Shown: positions 23,610 to 32,996 of the stretch, one piece after another | Numbering within the stretch: the stretch's first letter is position 1 | Layout: each line of letters begins with the position of its first letter | Assembly: GCA_945889085.1 (NCBI GenBank) | Contig: CAMDBM010000004.1 | Location: 22,677 to 86,676, forward strand | Source: WLJO01 sp945889085 | GTDB lineage: Bacteria; Actinomycetota; Acidimicrobiia; Acidimicrobiales; Ilumatobacteraceae | Length of the DNA: 64,000 bases | Direction: 5' to 3' | Notes under the pieces: model-generated | The model's database searches: none | What the model saw: only the letters and a program-made list of their open reading frames with translations | Told to the model about the DNA's origin: nothing | Position numbers and translations under genes: made by a program

Positions 23610-25202
23610 ATGGCAGAGCTCACGTTCAGCGCCGGCGACATCGCCGCCGCACTCAAGAAGAACCTGGACGGCTTCGAAGCCTCGTTTGAGGCCCGCACCG
23701 TCGGGCGAGTCACCGAGGTCGGAGACGGCATCGCCCGTGTATCCGGTCTGCCGGACTGCGCCGTGAACGAACTCCTAGAGTTCGAGGACGGGACGATTGG
23801 CCTCGCCCTCAACCTCGACGAGGCGTCGATCGGCGTGGTCGTGCTCGGCGAGGGTTTCCACATCGAAGAGGGCCAGACAGTCAAGGCCACCGGCCGGATC
23901 CTGTCCGTGCCCGTCGGTGATGGCGTGTTGGGGCGTGTGGTGAATGCCCTCGGTGAGCCCATCGACGGCAAGGGACCCCTCGTGGGCACCCAGTCCCGCC
24001 GCATGGAGATCCAGGCCCCCGGCATCATGGGACGCAAGCCCGTGCACGAGCCGATGCAAACGGGTATCAAGGCCATCGATGCCATGACCCCGATCGGTCG
24101 TGGCCAGCGCGAACTCATCATCGGTGACCGCAAGACCGGCAAGACCACGGTTGCCATCGACACGATCCTGAACCAGCGCGGTCAGAGCGTGAAGTGCATC
24201 TACGTCGCCATCGGCCAGAAGGGCTCCACGGTTGCCCAAACAGTGGAGGTCCTGCGCCAGGCAGGCGCGATGGACTACACGGTCGTCGTGGTGGCCCCCG
24301 CGTCCGACTCGGCCCCCTTCAAGTACCTCGCTCCGTACGCCGGCTGTGCCATGGGCCAGCACTGGATGGAGAACGGCGAGCACGCCCTTGTGGTGTACGA
24401 CGACCTCTCCAAGCAGGCCGAGGCCTACCGCCAGATGTCGCTGCTGTTGCGTCGCCCGCCGGGCCGTGAGGCGTATCCCGGCGACGTGTTCTACCTACAC
24501 AGCCGCTTGCTCGAGCGCGCAGCCAAGCTGAGCGACGAGAACGGCGCCGGTTCGCTCACGGCCCTCCCGGTCATCGAGACCAAAGCCGGTGACGTGTCCG
24601 CATACATTCCCACCAACGTGATCTCGATCACCGACGGTCAGGTGTACCTGCAGGACTCACTGTTCAAATCCGGTGTGCGTCCGGCCGTCGACGTGGGCAT
24701 CTCGGTGTCCCGCGTGGGTGGTGCTGCGCAGATCAAGGCCATGAAGGCCGTCTCCGGCACCCTGAAGCTCGACCTCGCGCAGTTCCGCGAGCTCGAGGCG
24801 TTCGCAACGTTCGGTTCGGAACTCGACGCCATCTCCAAGGCACAGCTTGAGCGCGGTTACCGCCTCGTCGAACTGTTGAAGCAGCCGCTCAACAGCCCGA
24901 TGTCGGTTGAGGAGCAGGTCGTCTCGATCTTCGCCGGAACCCGTGGCTACCTCGATGACGAGGCAGTCTCCGACGTGCGTCGCTTCGAGAGCGAATTGCT
25001 CGACTACGTGCGCTCCCGCCACGCCGGTCTCCTCGCGGAGATCAAGGCCAAGGGAGTCCCGGACGCCCTTGCCGATGTCGTGAAGTCGTTCAAGGACCAG
25101 TTCCAGAGCGGCGCCGCACTCGGCCGTGCTGCCGATCCCACCGCCACGTCTGCTGGCGAACTGGGCGAGGCTCACTCGGACAAGACTCTTGCGACGGAGT
25201 AG
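23610..25202 (+). CDS. atpA: ATP synthase F1 subunit alpha
   Basis: The 530-residue regulatory nucleotide-binding subunit of F1 alternates with beta in the hexamer. The P-loop is GDRKTGKT at 172-179, and the C-terminal region contains SISRVGG-type sequence (here ISVSRVGGAAQIKAM). A C-terminal extension of about 25 residues after KSFKDQF is rich in Ala and acidic residues, like the extended alpha tail that limits ATP hydrolysis in mycobacteria, though the sequence is different. A purine-rich AGAAGGA precedes the start. Confidence 0.96.
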   Translation: MAELTFSAGDIAAALKKNLDGFEASFEARTVGRVTEVGDGIARVSGLPDCAVNELLEFEDGTIGLALNLDEASIGVVVLGEGFHIEEGQTVKATGRILSVPVGDGVLGRVVNALGEPIDGKGPLVGTQSRRMEIQAPGIMGRKPVHEPMQTGIKAIDAMTPIGRGQRELIIGDRKTGKTTVAIDTILNQRGQSVKCIYVAIGQKGSTVAQTVEVLRQAGAMDYTVVVVAPASDSAPFKYLAPYAGCAMGQHWMENGEHALVVYDDLSKQAEAYRQMSLLLRRPPGREAYPGDVFYLHSRLLERAAKLSDENGAGSLTALPVIETKAGDVSAYIPTNVISITDGQVYLQDSLFKSGVRPAVDVGISVSRVGGAAQIKAMKAVSGTLKLDLAQFRELEAFATFGSELDAISKAQLERGYRLVELLKQPLNSPMSVEEQVVSIFAGTRGYLDDEAVSDVRRFESELLDYVRSRHAGLLAEIKAKGVPDALADVVKSFKDQFQSGAALGRAADPTATSAGELGEAHSDKTLATE

Positions 25203-25212
25203 GTAGAACTCG

Positions 25213-26169
25213 ATGGCCGGTGGACAGGAGAGAATTCTTCGGGGACGCATTCGTAGCATCCAGGCAACGAAGAAGATCACTCGCGCCATGGAACTCATTG
25301 CGGCGTCCCGAATCGTCAAGGCGCAGCAGCGAGTCCATGCCGCGGTGCCGTATAGCGACCAGATCACCGAGGTCGTCAAGCACCTCGCCGCCGCCGGCGG
25401 CGAGGCCCGCACCCCCATCCTCGAGGGTCGAGCCGAGGTACGCACCAAGTGTTACGTCGTCATGACGGCGGATCGCGGTCTGTGCGGTGGCTACAACACT
25501 GGCGTGTTGCGTGCCACGGAGGGCGAGATCAAGGCAGATGTGCTCGCTGGTCTGGACTACTCCATCATCGCGATCGGTCGCAAGGCCGAGATGTACTTCC
25601 GTTTCCGTGGATACAAGATCACCACGATCTACAACGGTTTCACCGACAATCCGTCGTACCTGAACGCCAAGGTCATCGGCCAGGACGTGGTTCGCCGCTT
25701 CCTCGACGGCGAAGTGGACTCGGTCGAGCTCGTCTACACCCGTTTCATCAGTGCCGGTTCGCAGGAAGTGGTGCGTCGCCCGCTCGTTCCGCTTGATCGC
25801 GAGCTCGTGAGCACGCATGGCGCGGACGGCGATCACGCTGGATCCGCAGCGTCCTACGAGTTCGAGCCCGACCCGAGTGCCATCCTCGAGACCCTCATGC
25901 CGCGTTACGTCGAGGCCCGCGTCTACGCGGCCCTGCTCAACGCTGCAGCGAGCGAGCACGCCTTCCGCCAGCGAGCCATGAAGTCGGCAACCGACAATGC
26001 CGAGGAACTCATCAAGAACCTGTCGCGCGTGATGAACCGCGCCCGTCAGGACTCCATCACCACCGAGATCATGGAGATCGTCAGTGGTGCCGAGGCCCTC
26101 AGCGGCGACAAGAACCCGCACGTCCCGTACGTCGATCTTGACGCCGTTGCCCAACCGGCCTCCCGGTAA
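25213..26169 (+). CDS. atpG: ATP synthase F1 subunit gamma
   Basis: The 318-residue subunit is the central rotating shaft. It has the N-terminal helix GRIRSIQATKKITRAMELIA, the MTADRGLCGGYN motif, and the C-terminal helix ASEHAFRQRAMKSATDNAEE. It ends with TAA. It is slightly longer than E. coli gamma (287), with extra residues before the C-terminal helix, which may correspond to the actinobacterial insertion, not checked by alignment. Confidence 0.95.
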   Translation: MAGGQERILRGRIRSIQATKKITRAMELIAASRIVKAQQRVHAAVPYSDQITEVVKHLAAAGGEARTPILEGRAEVRTKCYVVMTADRGLCGGYNTGVLRATEGEIKADVLAGLDYSIIAIGRKAEMYFRFRGYKITTIYNGFTDNPSYLNAKVIGQDVVRRFLDGEVDSVELVYTRFISAGSQEVVRRPLVPLDRELVSTHGADGDHAGSAASYEFEPDPSAILETLMPRYVEARVYAALLNAAASEHAFRQRAMKSATDNAEELIKNLSRVMNRARQDSITTEIMEIVSGAEALSGDKNPHVPYVDLDAVAQPASR

Positions 26170-26211
26170 GTACGCACGATCAGGTTCGAAGAACCAGGAG
26201 AACACAGCAAC

Positions 26212-27648
26212 ATGACCATGACCGAGAACCAGCTGAAGACCGGCCGGGTCGTCGGCATTGCCGGCCCGGTGATCGACGTCGAGTTCCCGCGCGGATCGCT
26301 GCCGGAACTCAACAGTGCGCTCGAGATGACCATCACCCTGGAGGGCACGAACATTTCGGTGCTCGCCGAAGTGGCACAGCAGCTCGGTGACAGCCGAGTG
26401 CGCGCCGTGTGCATGAAGCCGACCGACGGTCTGCGGCGTGGCACCGAGGTGCGCAACACCGGCCACGGCCTGCGTGTGCCCGTGGGTGAGCGCACGCTCG
26501 GCCATGTGTGGAACGTGTGGGGCGACGTGCTCGACGACGATCCCGCCAAGTACGAGGACATGGATCGTTGGGAGATCCACCGTCCCGCCCCGGACTTCGA
26601 CACCCTCGAGCCGTCCAAGCGCTTGTTCGAGACCGGAATCAAGGTGATCGACCTTCTCACCCCGTACGTCGCTGGTGGCAAGATCGGCCTGTTCGGTGGT
26701 GCCGGCGTCGGTAAGACCGTGCTCATCACCGAGATGATCCGTCGTGTGGCCCAGAACCATGGTGGTGTGTCGGTGTTCGCCGGCGTGGGCGAGCGCACCC
26801 GTGAGGGCACCGACCTCCGGATCGAGATGGAAGAGTCGGGCGTGTTCGAGAAGGCCGCGCTGGTCTTCGGCCAGATGGACGAGCCGCCGGGCGTGCGCCT
26901 CCGCGTCGCCCTCTCGGCCCTCACCATGGCCGAGTACTTCCGTGACGTGCAGAACCAGGACGTGCTGCTCTTCATCGACAACATCTTCCGCTTCGTGCAG
27001 GCAGGCTCCGAGGTGTCCACCCTCCTCGGCCGTATGCCTTCGGCCGTGGGCTACCAGCCCACGCTCGCCGACGAGATGGGTCAGTTGCAGGAGCGCATCA
27101 CGTCAACCCGAGGTCGTTCGATCACCTCGCTGCAGGCCGTGTACGTGCCCGCCGACGACTACACCGACCCGGCTCCGTTCACCACCTTCACCCACCTCGA
27201 CGCCACCACCGAGTTGTCCCGCCAGGTGGCTGCTCTCGGTATCTACCCCGCCGTGGACCCGCTCGCCTCAACCTCGACGATTCTCCAGCCCGACGTGGTG
27301 GGCGAGCGCCACTACAGCGTGGCCCGTGGCGTGCAGGAGAACCTGCAGCGCTACAAGGAACTGCAGGACATCATCGCCATTCTCGGTCTTGATGAGCTTT
27401 CCGACGAGGATCGCCTCACGGTGAACCGCGCTCGCAAGATCCAGCGGTTCTTGTCACAGCCGTTCTACGTGGCCGAGGTGTTCACCGGCGTGAAGGGCGA
27501 GACCGTCCCCGTTGCCGAGACCGTCGAGAGCTTTGAGGCGATCCTGCGTGGAGACCTCGACGAGGTTCCCGAGCAGGCGTTCTTGAACGTCGGCGGCGTG
27601 GAGCAGGTGCTCGCGAAGGCGAAGACCCTGCAGGAACAGGTCGGCTGA
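26212..27648 (+). CDS. atpD: ATP synthase F1 subunit beta
   Basis: The 478-residue catalytic subunit makes ATP. Walker A is GGAGVGKT at 162-169; the catalytic glutamate is in GVGERTREG; the DELSEED-like lever is LDELSDED. ATG 26212 has a strong AGGAGAA site upstream, while ATG 26218 (third codon) is an alternative. The 42-base gap to atpG holds only this ribosome site. Confidence 0.97.
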   Translation: MTMTENQLKTGRVVGIAGPVIDVEFPRGSLPELNSALEMTITLEGTNISVLAEVAQQLGDSRVRAVCMKPTDGLRRGTEVRNTGHGLRVPVGERTLGHVWNVWGDVLDDDPAKYEDMDRWEIHRPAPDFDTLEPSKRLFETGIKVIDLLTPYVAGGKIGLFGGAGVGKTVLITEMIRRVAQNHGGVSVFAGVGERTREGTDLRIEMEESGVFEKAALVFGQMDEPPGVRLRVALSALTMAEYFRDVQNQDVLLFIDNIFRFVQAGSEVSTLLGRMPSAVGYQPTLADEMGQLQERITSTRGRSITSLQAVYVPADDYTDPAPFTTFTHLDATTELSRQVAALGIYPAVDPLASTSTILQPDVVGERHYSVARGVQENLQRYKELQDIIAILGLDELSDEDRLTVNRARKIQRFLSQPFYVAEVFTGVKGETVPVAETVESFEAILRGDLDEVPEQAFLNVGGVEQVLAKAKTLQEQVG

Positions 27649-27650
27649 GC

Positions 27651-28082
27651 ATGTCAGAGTCGATGCACGTTGAGGTCGTGTCGCCGGAGAAGGTCATCTT
27701 TTCCGGCGAGGCAACGATGGTGCTCACGCGCACTCTCGGCGTCGGTGATATTGCCTTCCAGGCGAACCACGCCCCATTCCTCGGGGCAATCGTGGAGTGC
27801 GTCACCAAGATCTACACCACCGACGGTGGCGTGCAGGATCTTGCTGTCCACGGCGGTTTCGTCGAGGTGAGCAACAACCGTGTGTCCATCCTGTCGGACC
27901 TCGCCGAACTCGCGAGCGAGATTGACCGGGATCGTGCGCGTCGCGCCATGGAACGTGCGGAGGAGACGATGCGTCAGGGGCACGACGCCGAGGCAGAGGC
28001 GGCCCTTCGCCGTGCTCACGCCCGGATCAACGCCGCCGGTGGCGTTGACGGACAGAGCGGCGGGGTTCGTCCCGGTCACTGA
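27651..28082 (+). CDS. atpC: ATP synthase F1 subunit epsilon
   Basis: The 143-residue subunit sits on the rotor and inhibits ATP hydrolysis. The N-terminal beta-sandwich begins MHVEVVSPEKVIFSGEATMV and contains NHAPFLGAIVE; the C-terminal helical part (DRDRARRAMERAEE) is present, so the inhibitory arm is probably intact. It is the last gene of the operon, 3 bases after atpD. The convergent gene begins 12 bases later. Confidence 0.94.
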   Translation: MSESMHVEVVSPEKVIFSGEATMVLTRTLGVGDIAFQANHAPFLGAIVECVTKIYTTDGGVQDLAVHGGFVEVSNNRVSILSDLAELASEIDRDRARRAMERAEETMRQGHDAEAEAALRRAHARINAAGGVDGQSGGVRPGH

Positions 28083-28094
28083 CCACCAACAGAA

Positions 28095-29249
28095 CTACTC
28101 GACTTCCGGGTCTGGCTCCGTGGGCATCGCCTCCGGGTCCAGACCCGGAAACTCGTTTTGGGCAAGCACGTTGGCACGGCGGAGCATCCGCCGCTCGACC
28201 GCCGAGACGAAGGCGGTGATGGCGAGCGCAGCGCCGACCCCGAGTTGGAGCGCGATCGCCCAACGGATACGGGCAGGGTCTGCAGTGCCGTCCACTGCTG
28301 CGAATGAGAAGGCCTGGCGGTACGACACGGCGTAACCCGTTACGACCGCCCCGGCGATCCCCCACCACAACGGGGTGCCGGATCGCTTCTTGAGGGCGAG
28401 TCCGATACCGAACGCGATGAGGGCGATGCCCCCCGCAATGAAGCACGCAACGCGCTGTGCGACGTCTGCGCGCTCTACCGAGGCCCTGCTCGCAGCCACG
28501 GTTACGTTGGCCACGAGACAGGCGAGCACGCCGAGCGCCGCGAACGAGGTCACCGACCGGAAGAACCAGAGCACAAGGACCGTCCCGAGGAACAGCCCGA
28601 TCGAGATGAGCAGCCACGAGGTCTGGTCTGGAGGTGCGAGCCAGACGAGTTCGCCGGTGACGGTGACGCTGCGCCCGCCGACCAGCAGGGGCACCTCCCA
28701 GGCCGGGTACACGACGTGGCGCTGGTTCGGTGCGACGAGGACGGCGTCGGGCGGCTCGGTGCCCATCCAGTGAGCGCGGTGGTCGTGCCACGAGACCGAA
28801 TTGCCGTAGGACAACTGGTACCAGTTCGGCGTGGTGGACGACGTGACTTCCTCCGGCACCGGCACGTTGGCATCTCGCCGGCCGTTCACATACGTAGCGG
28901 GCGAGTTGAGGTTGGCGTACGTACCGGTGGGGTCGAGACGCAGGTACGGCTCGTTGTTGTAGCCGAGCACAATGACCTCGAGCGAGGAGCGGTTCACCAG
29001 TGTGATGCCACCGTCGACGCCGAACGTCGAGACCTCGATCCCCGCCGCATCGGGCGCCACGGACAAGATGTTCGTCTCGTAGTTCGAGAACCCCGCCTTG
29101 TCTGTGCCGCCGTGGGCCCACGCTGCCGAGGACGGGGACACGATCACGAGGGCCAGCAGAACGGCCACCACAATGCGGGTAGCTACGGGTCCCCGGACAC
29201 GCCGCGGAACCCGGGCGTCTTGGGGGCCCACTTCGGACACGCTCGACAT
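28095..29249 (-). CDS. Exported/membrane protein of unknown function
   Basis: The 384-residue protein has a signal peptide (about residues 18-44 ending in SAAWAHGG), an extracytoplasmic beta-rich domain to about residue 200 with aromatic and His residues (WHDHRAHWMG; GYNNEPYLRLDP) and then four or five membrane helices before a short acidic tail (EAMPTEPDPEVE). The HGG at the presumed mature N-terminus and clustered His raise a metal-binding possibility, such as copper-related proteins, but I cannot name a family. ATG 29249 is chosen because TACGGT ends 8 bases upstream; the open frame starts 27 bases earlier. It is convergent with atpC and divergent from the hydratase gene. Confidence 0.75.
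   Translation of the reverse strand: MSSVSEVGPQDARVPRRVRGPVATRIVVAVLLALVIVSPSSAAWAHGGTDKAGFSNYETNILSVAPDAAGIEVSTFGVDGGITLVNRSSLEVIVLGYNNEPYLRLDPTGTYANLNSPATYVNGRRDANVPVPEEVTSSTTPNWYQLSYGNSVSWHDHRAHWMGTEPPDAVLVAPNQRHVVYPAWEVPLLVGGRSVTVTGELVWLAPPDQTSWLLISIGLFLGTVLVLWFFRSVTSFAALGVLACLVANVTVAASRASVERADVAQRVACFIAGGIALIAFGIGLALKKRSGTPLWWGIAGAVVTGYAVSYRQAFSFAAVDGTADPARIRWAIALQLGVGAALAITAFVSAVERRMLRRANVLAQNEFPGLDPEAMPTEPDPEVE
28104..28150 (+). terminator. Possible ATP synthase operon terminator hairpin
   Basis: TTCCGGGTCTGG (28104-28115) and CCAGACCCGGAA (28139-28150) are perfect 12-base inverted repeats around a 23-base loop, 21 bases after atpC. It lies inside the 3' end of the convergent gene and lacks a T-run, so it could be a terminator in both directions or a coding coincidence. 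Confidence 0.4.
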
Positions 29250-29257
29250 CAGTGTGT

Positions 29258-29263
29258 ACCGTA
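29258..29263 (-). promoter_or_regulatory. -10 element (TACGGT) for the exported protein gene
   Basis: On the reverse strand TACGGT ends 8 bases before ATG 29249, without a ribosome site between. Confidence 0.35.
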
Positions 29264-29305
29264 TCCACTGCGCCACTCCGGCGACATTCCTTGGGGAGGA
29301 ACGAC

Positions 29306-30115
29306 ATGGGAGAACTTGTTTCGCTGCAGCGTCCGCGTGAAGGCGTTGCGCTGATCACGATGACGAACCCGGCAATCATCAACTTTGGGTCCTGGAAGGC
29401 AATCGGCGAACTGTCGGCAGCGCTCAAGGAAGCACGAGAGGGAGGCGCGCGGGTTGCCGTACTGGCGTCCGGGGTTCCCGGGCACTGGTTCGAGCACGCG
29501 TGGCTCACGGACCTCATCAACACCATGACCGGGCAGCCGACGACCGGTGAGGGCGGGGCGTGGTTCGAGTGTCTCAACGAGCTGAATCAGACGGACCTCG
29601 TCACGATCGCCGCAGTGTCGGGGGACACGAACGGCGGGGGCTGCGAACTCGGCTGGGCGTGCGACCTTCGCATTGCCGAGGAGCAGGCGCTCTTCGGCCA
29701 GCCGGAGGTCGGCATCGGCGTGGGGACGGGCATCGGCGGCACGTCACGGCTTCGCCACCTCATCGGCCGCACGGCGACCGCCGAGATGGTGCTGCTCGGC
29801 TTCCCGATTACTGCCCAGCGCCTCTACGAACTAGGCGGCGTCAATCGTGTGGTTCCTACCGGCAAGGCCGTGGAGGTGGCGCTCGAGTGGGCGTCGATCA
29901 TGGCGGACCGCCCGCCAGCAGCGCTGCAGGGCATCAAGCGGATGCTCACTGAGGGCGACAACATCTTGAAGATTGCGGACTCGGTCATGAACGACCAGAT
30001 GATTTTCCAGTCGTTCAGCGGTAGCCCCGCCGCCATCGAGACAATGGCAGCGGCCCAGGCCCGCTTCGACAAGGGGGAGACCCCGCGCACGGTGTACGGC
30101 GGCCCGCACAGGTGA
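29306..30115 (+). CDS. Enoyl-CoA hydratase/isomerase family protein
   Basis: The 269-residue crotonase-fold enzyme acts on acyl-CoA thioesters, probably in fatty acid or related beta-oxidation. The two glutamates used for water addition are present, E114 in GGGCELGW and E134 in FGQPEVGIG, in the usual spacing of 20. The N-terminal oxyanion-hole region is less typical (VLASGVPGHWFEHA), so the substrate may be unusual. ATG 29306 has a strong GGGGAGG site 8 bases upstream. It is convergent with the SDR gene, 3 bases apart. Confidence 0.88.
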   Translation: MGELVSLQRPREGVALITMTNPAIINFGSWKAIGELSAALKEAREGGARVAVLASGVPGHWFEHAWLTDLINTMTGQPTTGEGGAWFECLNELNQTDLVTIAAVSGDTNGGGCELGWACDLRIAEEQALFGQPEVGIGVGTGIGGTSRLRHLIGRTATAEMVLLGFPITAQRLYELGGVNRVVPTGKAVEVALEWASIMADRPPAALQGIKRMLTEGDNILKIADSVMNDQMIFQSFSGSPAAIETMAAAQARFDKGETPRTVYGGPHR

Positions 30116-30118
30116 CAC

Positions 30119-30892
30119 TCACGCGATGAGGGTCTGGCCACCGTCAACGGTGAGCACGGCCCCCGTCACGTAGGAACTCATGTCGCTCACGAGGAACAGG
30201 GCGGGACCGACGAGTTCGGTCGGTTCCGCCACGCGTCCGAGCGGTGTGTGGCCAGCGGTCTCGGCCAGTTGGTCCTCGGTGTACGCCTTTTCCACCATGT
30301 CGGTGCGGAAGGTTCCGGGCATGATCGCGTTGACGCGGATGGACTGCGGCGCCAGGTGGGCCGCCAACGACCGGGTGTGCTGCAGCAGGGCGGACTTGAC
30401 GGCCGGGTATAGGTAGCGCGTGGGCGTGGCGCGCACTGCCGCAATCGACGAGATGTTCAGGATCGCCCCGACACCGTGCTCGGCAAGGTGGGGTGCCGCC
30501 GCCTTCGTCAACAGGAGCGGACCGAGCAGGTTCGTGCTGAATGCCCCGGTGAACGCCTCGGGGGTCATTGCCTCGAGCGAACGGTCGAGCACCGTTGCGG
30601 CATTGTTCACCACGATGTCGAGCCGTCCGAGTCGGGACACCGTGGTTGCCACGAGTGCCTCGATGTCCTCGTGCTCCTGCATGCGCACCCGTATGGCCGT
30701 TGCCCTCCCGCCGAGTGCCACGATCTCGTCCACGACCTCCTGACAGGCCTCAACCTTGCGGCTCGCAACAACGACCGAGGCACCAGCCTTGGCGAGGCCG
30801 ATTGCCATTGCCCGGCCGAGACCTCGGGATCCACCGGTAACGATGGCCACGCGGCCAGTGAGGTCGATAAGACGGTCCAGATCGGAATGCAT
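30119..30892 (-). CDS. SDR-family oxidoreductase
   Basis: The 257-residue NAD(P)-dependent short-chain dehydrogenase has the cofactor loop TGGSRGLG at 19-26, NNAAT at 96-100, a catalytic serine in NISSIAAV (about 148), and Y162-x-x-x-K166. The end (SSYVTGAVLTVDGGQTLIA) is typical for FabG-like enzymes. The substrate is unknown; neighbours with acyl-CoA dehydrogenase and hydratase genes suggest lipid metabolism. ATG 30892 is chosen because the upstream extension is Pro/Arg-rich and overlaps the divergent promoter region. Confidence 0.9.
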   Translation of the reverse strand: MHSDLDRLIDLTGRVAIVTGGSRGLGRAMAIGLAKAGASVVVASRKVEACQEVVDEIVALGGRATAIRVRMQEHEDIEALVATTVSRLGRLDIVVNNAATVLDRSLEAMTPEAFTGAFSTNLLGPLLLTKAAAPHLAEHGVGAILNISSIAAVRATPTRYLYPAVKSALLQHTRSLAAHLAPQSIRVNAIMPGTFRTDMVEKAYTEDQLAETAGHTPLGRVAEPTELVGPALFLVSDMSSYVTGAVLTVDGGQTLIA

Positions 30893-30946
30893 GCGTCGTG
30901 GTTTAGCCGAGATGGGTGCCTCGAGGCGAGCGAGCCCGCGAGCACC

Positions 30947-30952
30947 TACAGT
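30947..30952 (+). promoter_or_regulatory. -10 element (TACAGT) for acyl-CoA dehydrogenase
   Basis: TACAGT ends 8 bases before ATG 30961. A short CGGAG precedes the ATG, so both leaderless and normal initiation are possible. Confidence 0.35.
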
Positions 30953-30960
30953 CCCGGAGC

Positions 30961-32211
30961 ATGTCGAACACAACGGCCGAACAGGTACGGGCAGGGGTTG
31001 AGGCGTGGATCGGGGCCAATTGGGACCCTGCGCTGAGCGTGAGGGAGTGGTGGGCGCGGCTCGCGGCATCCGGTTATGCCGCGCCGATGTTGCCGGTTGA
31101 GGTTGGCGGGCTCGGGTATTCGAGGGACCTCTTCGCATCGGTGAACTCAGCGCTCGCCAAGGCTGGTTGTGTCGGGCCCCCGCTCGGGATGGGCATCTCG
31201 CTCGTCTCGCCCACGATCGCCGTCCACGGCACCGAGACGCAGAAGCAGACGCTGATCCGCGAGATCCTCCTCGGGGAGGTCGCCTGGTGCCAGTTGTTCA
31301 GCGAGCCGAACTCGGGATCGGACCTTGCGGGCATGCAGTGCCGCGCGGAACTCGACGGTGACGAATACGTCATCACCGGGCAGAAGGTCTGGACCACGGG
31401 GGGTCAGTGGGCCGATCGCGGGATGTTGCTTGCCCGCACCAACTTCGACCTGCCCAAGCACCAGGGGATCACGTTCTTCGCGCTCAACATGCACCAACCG
31501 GGTGTGGAGGTTCGTCCGTTGCGCGAGATGACCGGCCGGGCGATGTTCAACGAGGTATTCATCACCGAGGCACGCGTGCACCGCGACATGGTGATCGGTG
31601 GGCTGAACAACGGGTGGGCAGTGGCCAACACGACGCTGACGTTTGAGCGGGCCTCGATCGGCAGTGGCGGTGGTGGGAACTTCGGCGTCGCGATCCCCGG
31701 CACGGTTGCGAACAACCTCGACCGAGCGGTCGGGGACTTCGTCGCCGAACGTTCGTCGCAGGCGGCCGGCTCGGTTGGCGCCGGCACGGTGAAGCAATAC
31801 ATCGGGATCGCCCGCGAACGCGGACTGATCAACGACCCGACGGTTCGTCAGGACCTTGCGGAGCTCCACATTCTCACCGAGGTGAATCGCCTGAACATGC
31901 TGCGCACACGTGCCGGCCAGAACCTCACGGGCGTGGAGGGCAACCTCGCGAAGATGCTCATGACGCACACGCTTCGGCGCGCACGGGATGTCGGTTCGGC
32001 CCTGCTGGGCGCTGGGGCGATGCTCTGGGGGCCGGACGCGCCCACCGGCGGCGCCGTGCAGGAGATGACGGTGTACTCACCGGCCCCCTCGATCTACGGC
32101 GGTACCGATCAGGTACAGCGAAACATCGTCGGCGAGCGAGGACTGGGCCTGCCGAAGGAGCCGGGCGACTTCCGGGCCATGCCGTTCAAGGACCTTCCGA
32201 AGAACGGTTAG
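30961..32211 (+). CDS. Acyl-CoA dehydrogenase family protein
   Basis: The 416-residue FAD enzyme should introduce a 2,3 double bond into an acyl-CoA. It has the N-terminal helical domain, the mid beta-domain motif WCQLFSEPNSGSDLAGMQ (about 104-121) with QKVWTTGGQWAD, and the C-terminal signature SIYGGTDQVQRNIVGERGLGLP (about 378-399). A catalytic glutamate cannot be assigned safely from sequence alone. This type, of mycobacterial FadE style, often acts on sterol or long-chain substrates. The stop is 4 bases before the convergent glycosyltransferase gene. Confidence 0.9.
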   Translation: MSNTTAEQVRAGVEAWIGANWDPALSVREWWARLAASGYAAPMLPVEVGGLGYSRDLFASVNSALAKAGCVGPPLGMGISLVSPTIAVHGTETQKQTLIREILLGEVAWCQLFSEPNSGSDLAGMQCRAELDGDEYVITGQKVWTTGGQWADRGMLLARTNFDLPKHQGITFFALNMHQPGVEVRPLREMTGRAMFNEVFITEARVHRDMVIGGLNNGWAVANTTLTFERASIGSGGGGNFGVAIPGTVANNLDRAVGDFVAERSSQAAGSVGAGTVKQYIGIARERGLINDPTVRQDLAELHILTEVNRLNMLRTRAGQNLTGVEGNLAKMLMTHTLRRARDVGSALLGAGAMLWGPDAPTGGAVQEMTVYSPAPSIYGGTDQVQRNIVGERGLGLPKEPGDFRAMPFKDLPKNG

Positions 32212-32215
32212 GTGG

Positions 32216-32977
32216 TCAGCGCACCTTCAGCCGGGTAACCCGCACGCGCGCCAGACCCTTGAGGTCCTCGATTGCGGTGTCAACGATCTTGACCCTGGTG
32301 TCGAGATCCTCCACCCACTCCACCGGGATCTCCCAGACGCGCCACCCGCGCTGTTCCGCCCGCAAGAGCAGTTCGGTGTCGAAGAACCAGGCGTTGTCGA
32401 CGATGTGGGGGAGCAACTCGGTGCGGACCGCCGCATCGATTGCCTTGAATCCACACTGTGCGTCGAAGAACTTCCGTGAGGGGAACATCGCCCTCACGAT
32501 GAGGTTGTAGCAGCGCGAGATGATCTCCCGCTTCGGCTGGCGTTTGACCCGTGCGCCGGGCATGAGGCGCGAACCCGTTGCGAGGTGATATCTGCCCTCG
32601 ACGATCGGGCTGACGAGCGTCATGAAGTGATCGAGATTGGTGGACAGGTCCACGTCCATGTACGCCATCACGTCGGCAGTAGAGGCGGACCACGCCTTCT
32701 TGAGTGCCCGTCCCCGGCCCTTCTGGTCGAGATGAACCACGTCCACCTCGCCGGGGTAGGTCTCGGCGAGGCGCTGAGCGATCTCGAGCGTACGGTCCTT
32801 CGACGCGTTGTTCGCGATGAGGATCCTCCACCGGTACGGACAGTTGGCGATGAGGAAGTCGCGCAGCGTGTTGACGCTGCGCTCCAGTACCACCTGCTCG
32901 TTGTACACGGGGATGACGACATCCACCGAGGCCAGTTGGGCGTTGGACCGGGGGTTGTTCGACGATTCAGTATTCAT
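32216..32977 (-). CDS. GT2 family glycosyltransferase (dolichyl-phosphate glucosyl/mannosyltransferase-like)
   Basis: The 253-residue enzyme has a GT-A fold: SVDVVIPVYNEQVVLERSV at the start, the nucleotide-binding NNASKDRT region, the metal-binding DVDLSTNLDHF (DxD type), and CGFKAIDA in the acceptor part. It resembles the enzymes that make polyprenyl-phosphate sugars (ALG5/DPM1-like) on the cytoplasmic membrane face. No membrane helix is obvious. It lies 19 bases downstream of the large GT-C gene in the same direction, so it may supply a lipid-linked sugar donor for that protein. ATG 32977 has an AGGTGG ribosome site; the longer start at 33049 is less likely. Confidence 0.88.
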   Translation of the reverse strand: MNTESSNNPRSNAQLASVDVVIPVYNEQVVLERSVNTLRDFLIANCPYRWRILIANNASKDRTLEIAQRLAETYPGEVDVVHLDQKGRGRALKKAWSASTADVMAYMDVDLSTNLDHFMTLVSPIVEGRYHLATGSRLMPGARVKRQPKREIISRCYNLIVRAMFPSRKFFDAQCGFKAIDAAVRTELLPHIVDNAWFFDTELLLRAEQRGWRVWEIPVEWVEDLDTRVKIVDTAIEDLKGLARVRVTRLKVR

Positions 32978-32996
32978 GTCCACCTCGCCCGTGATG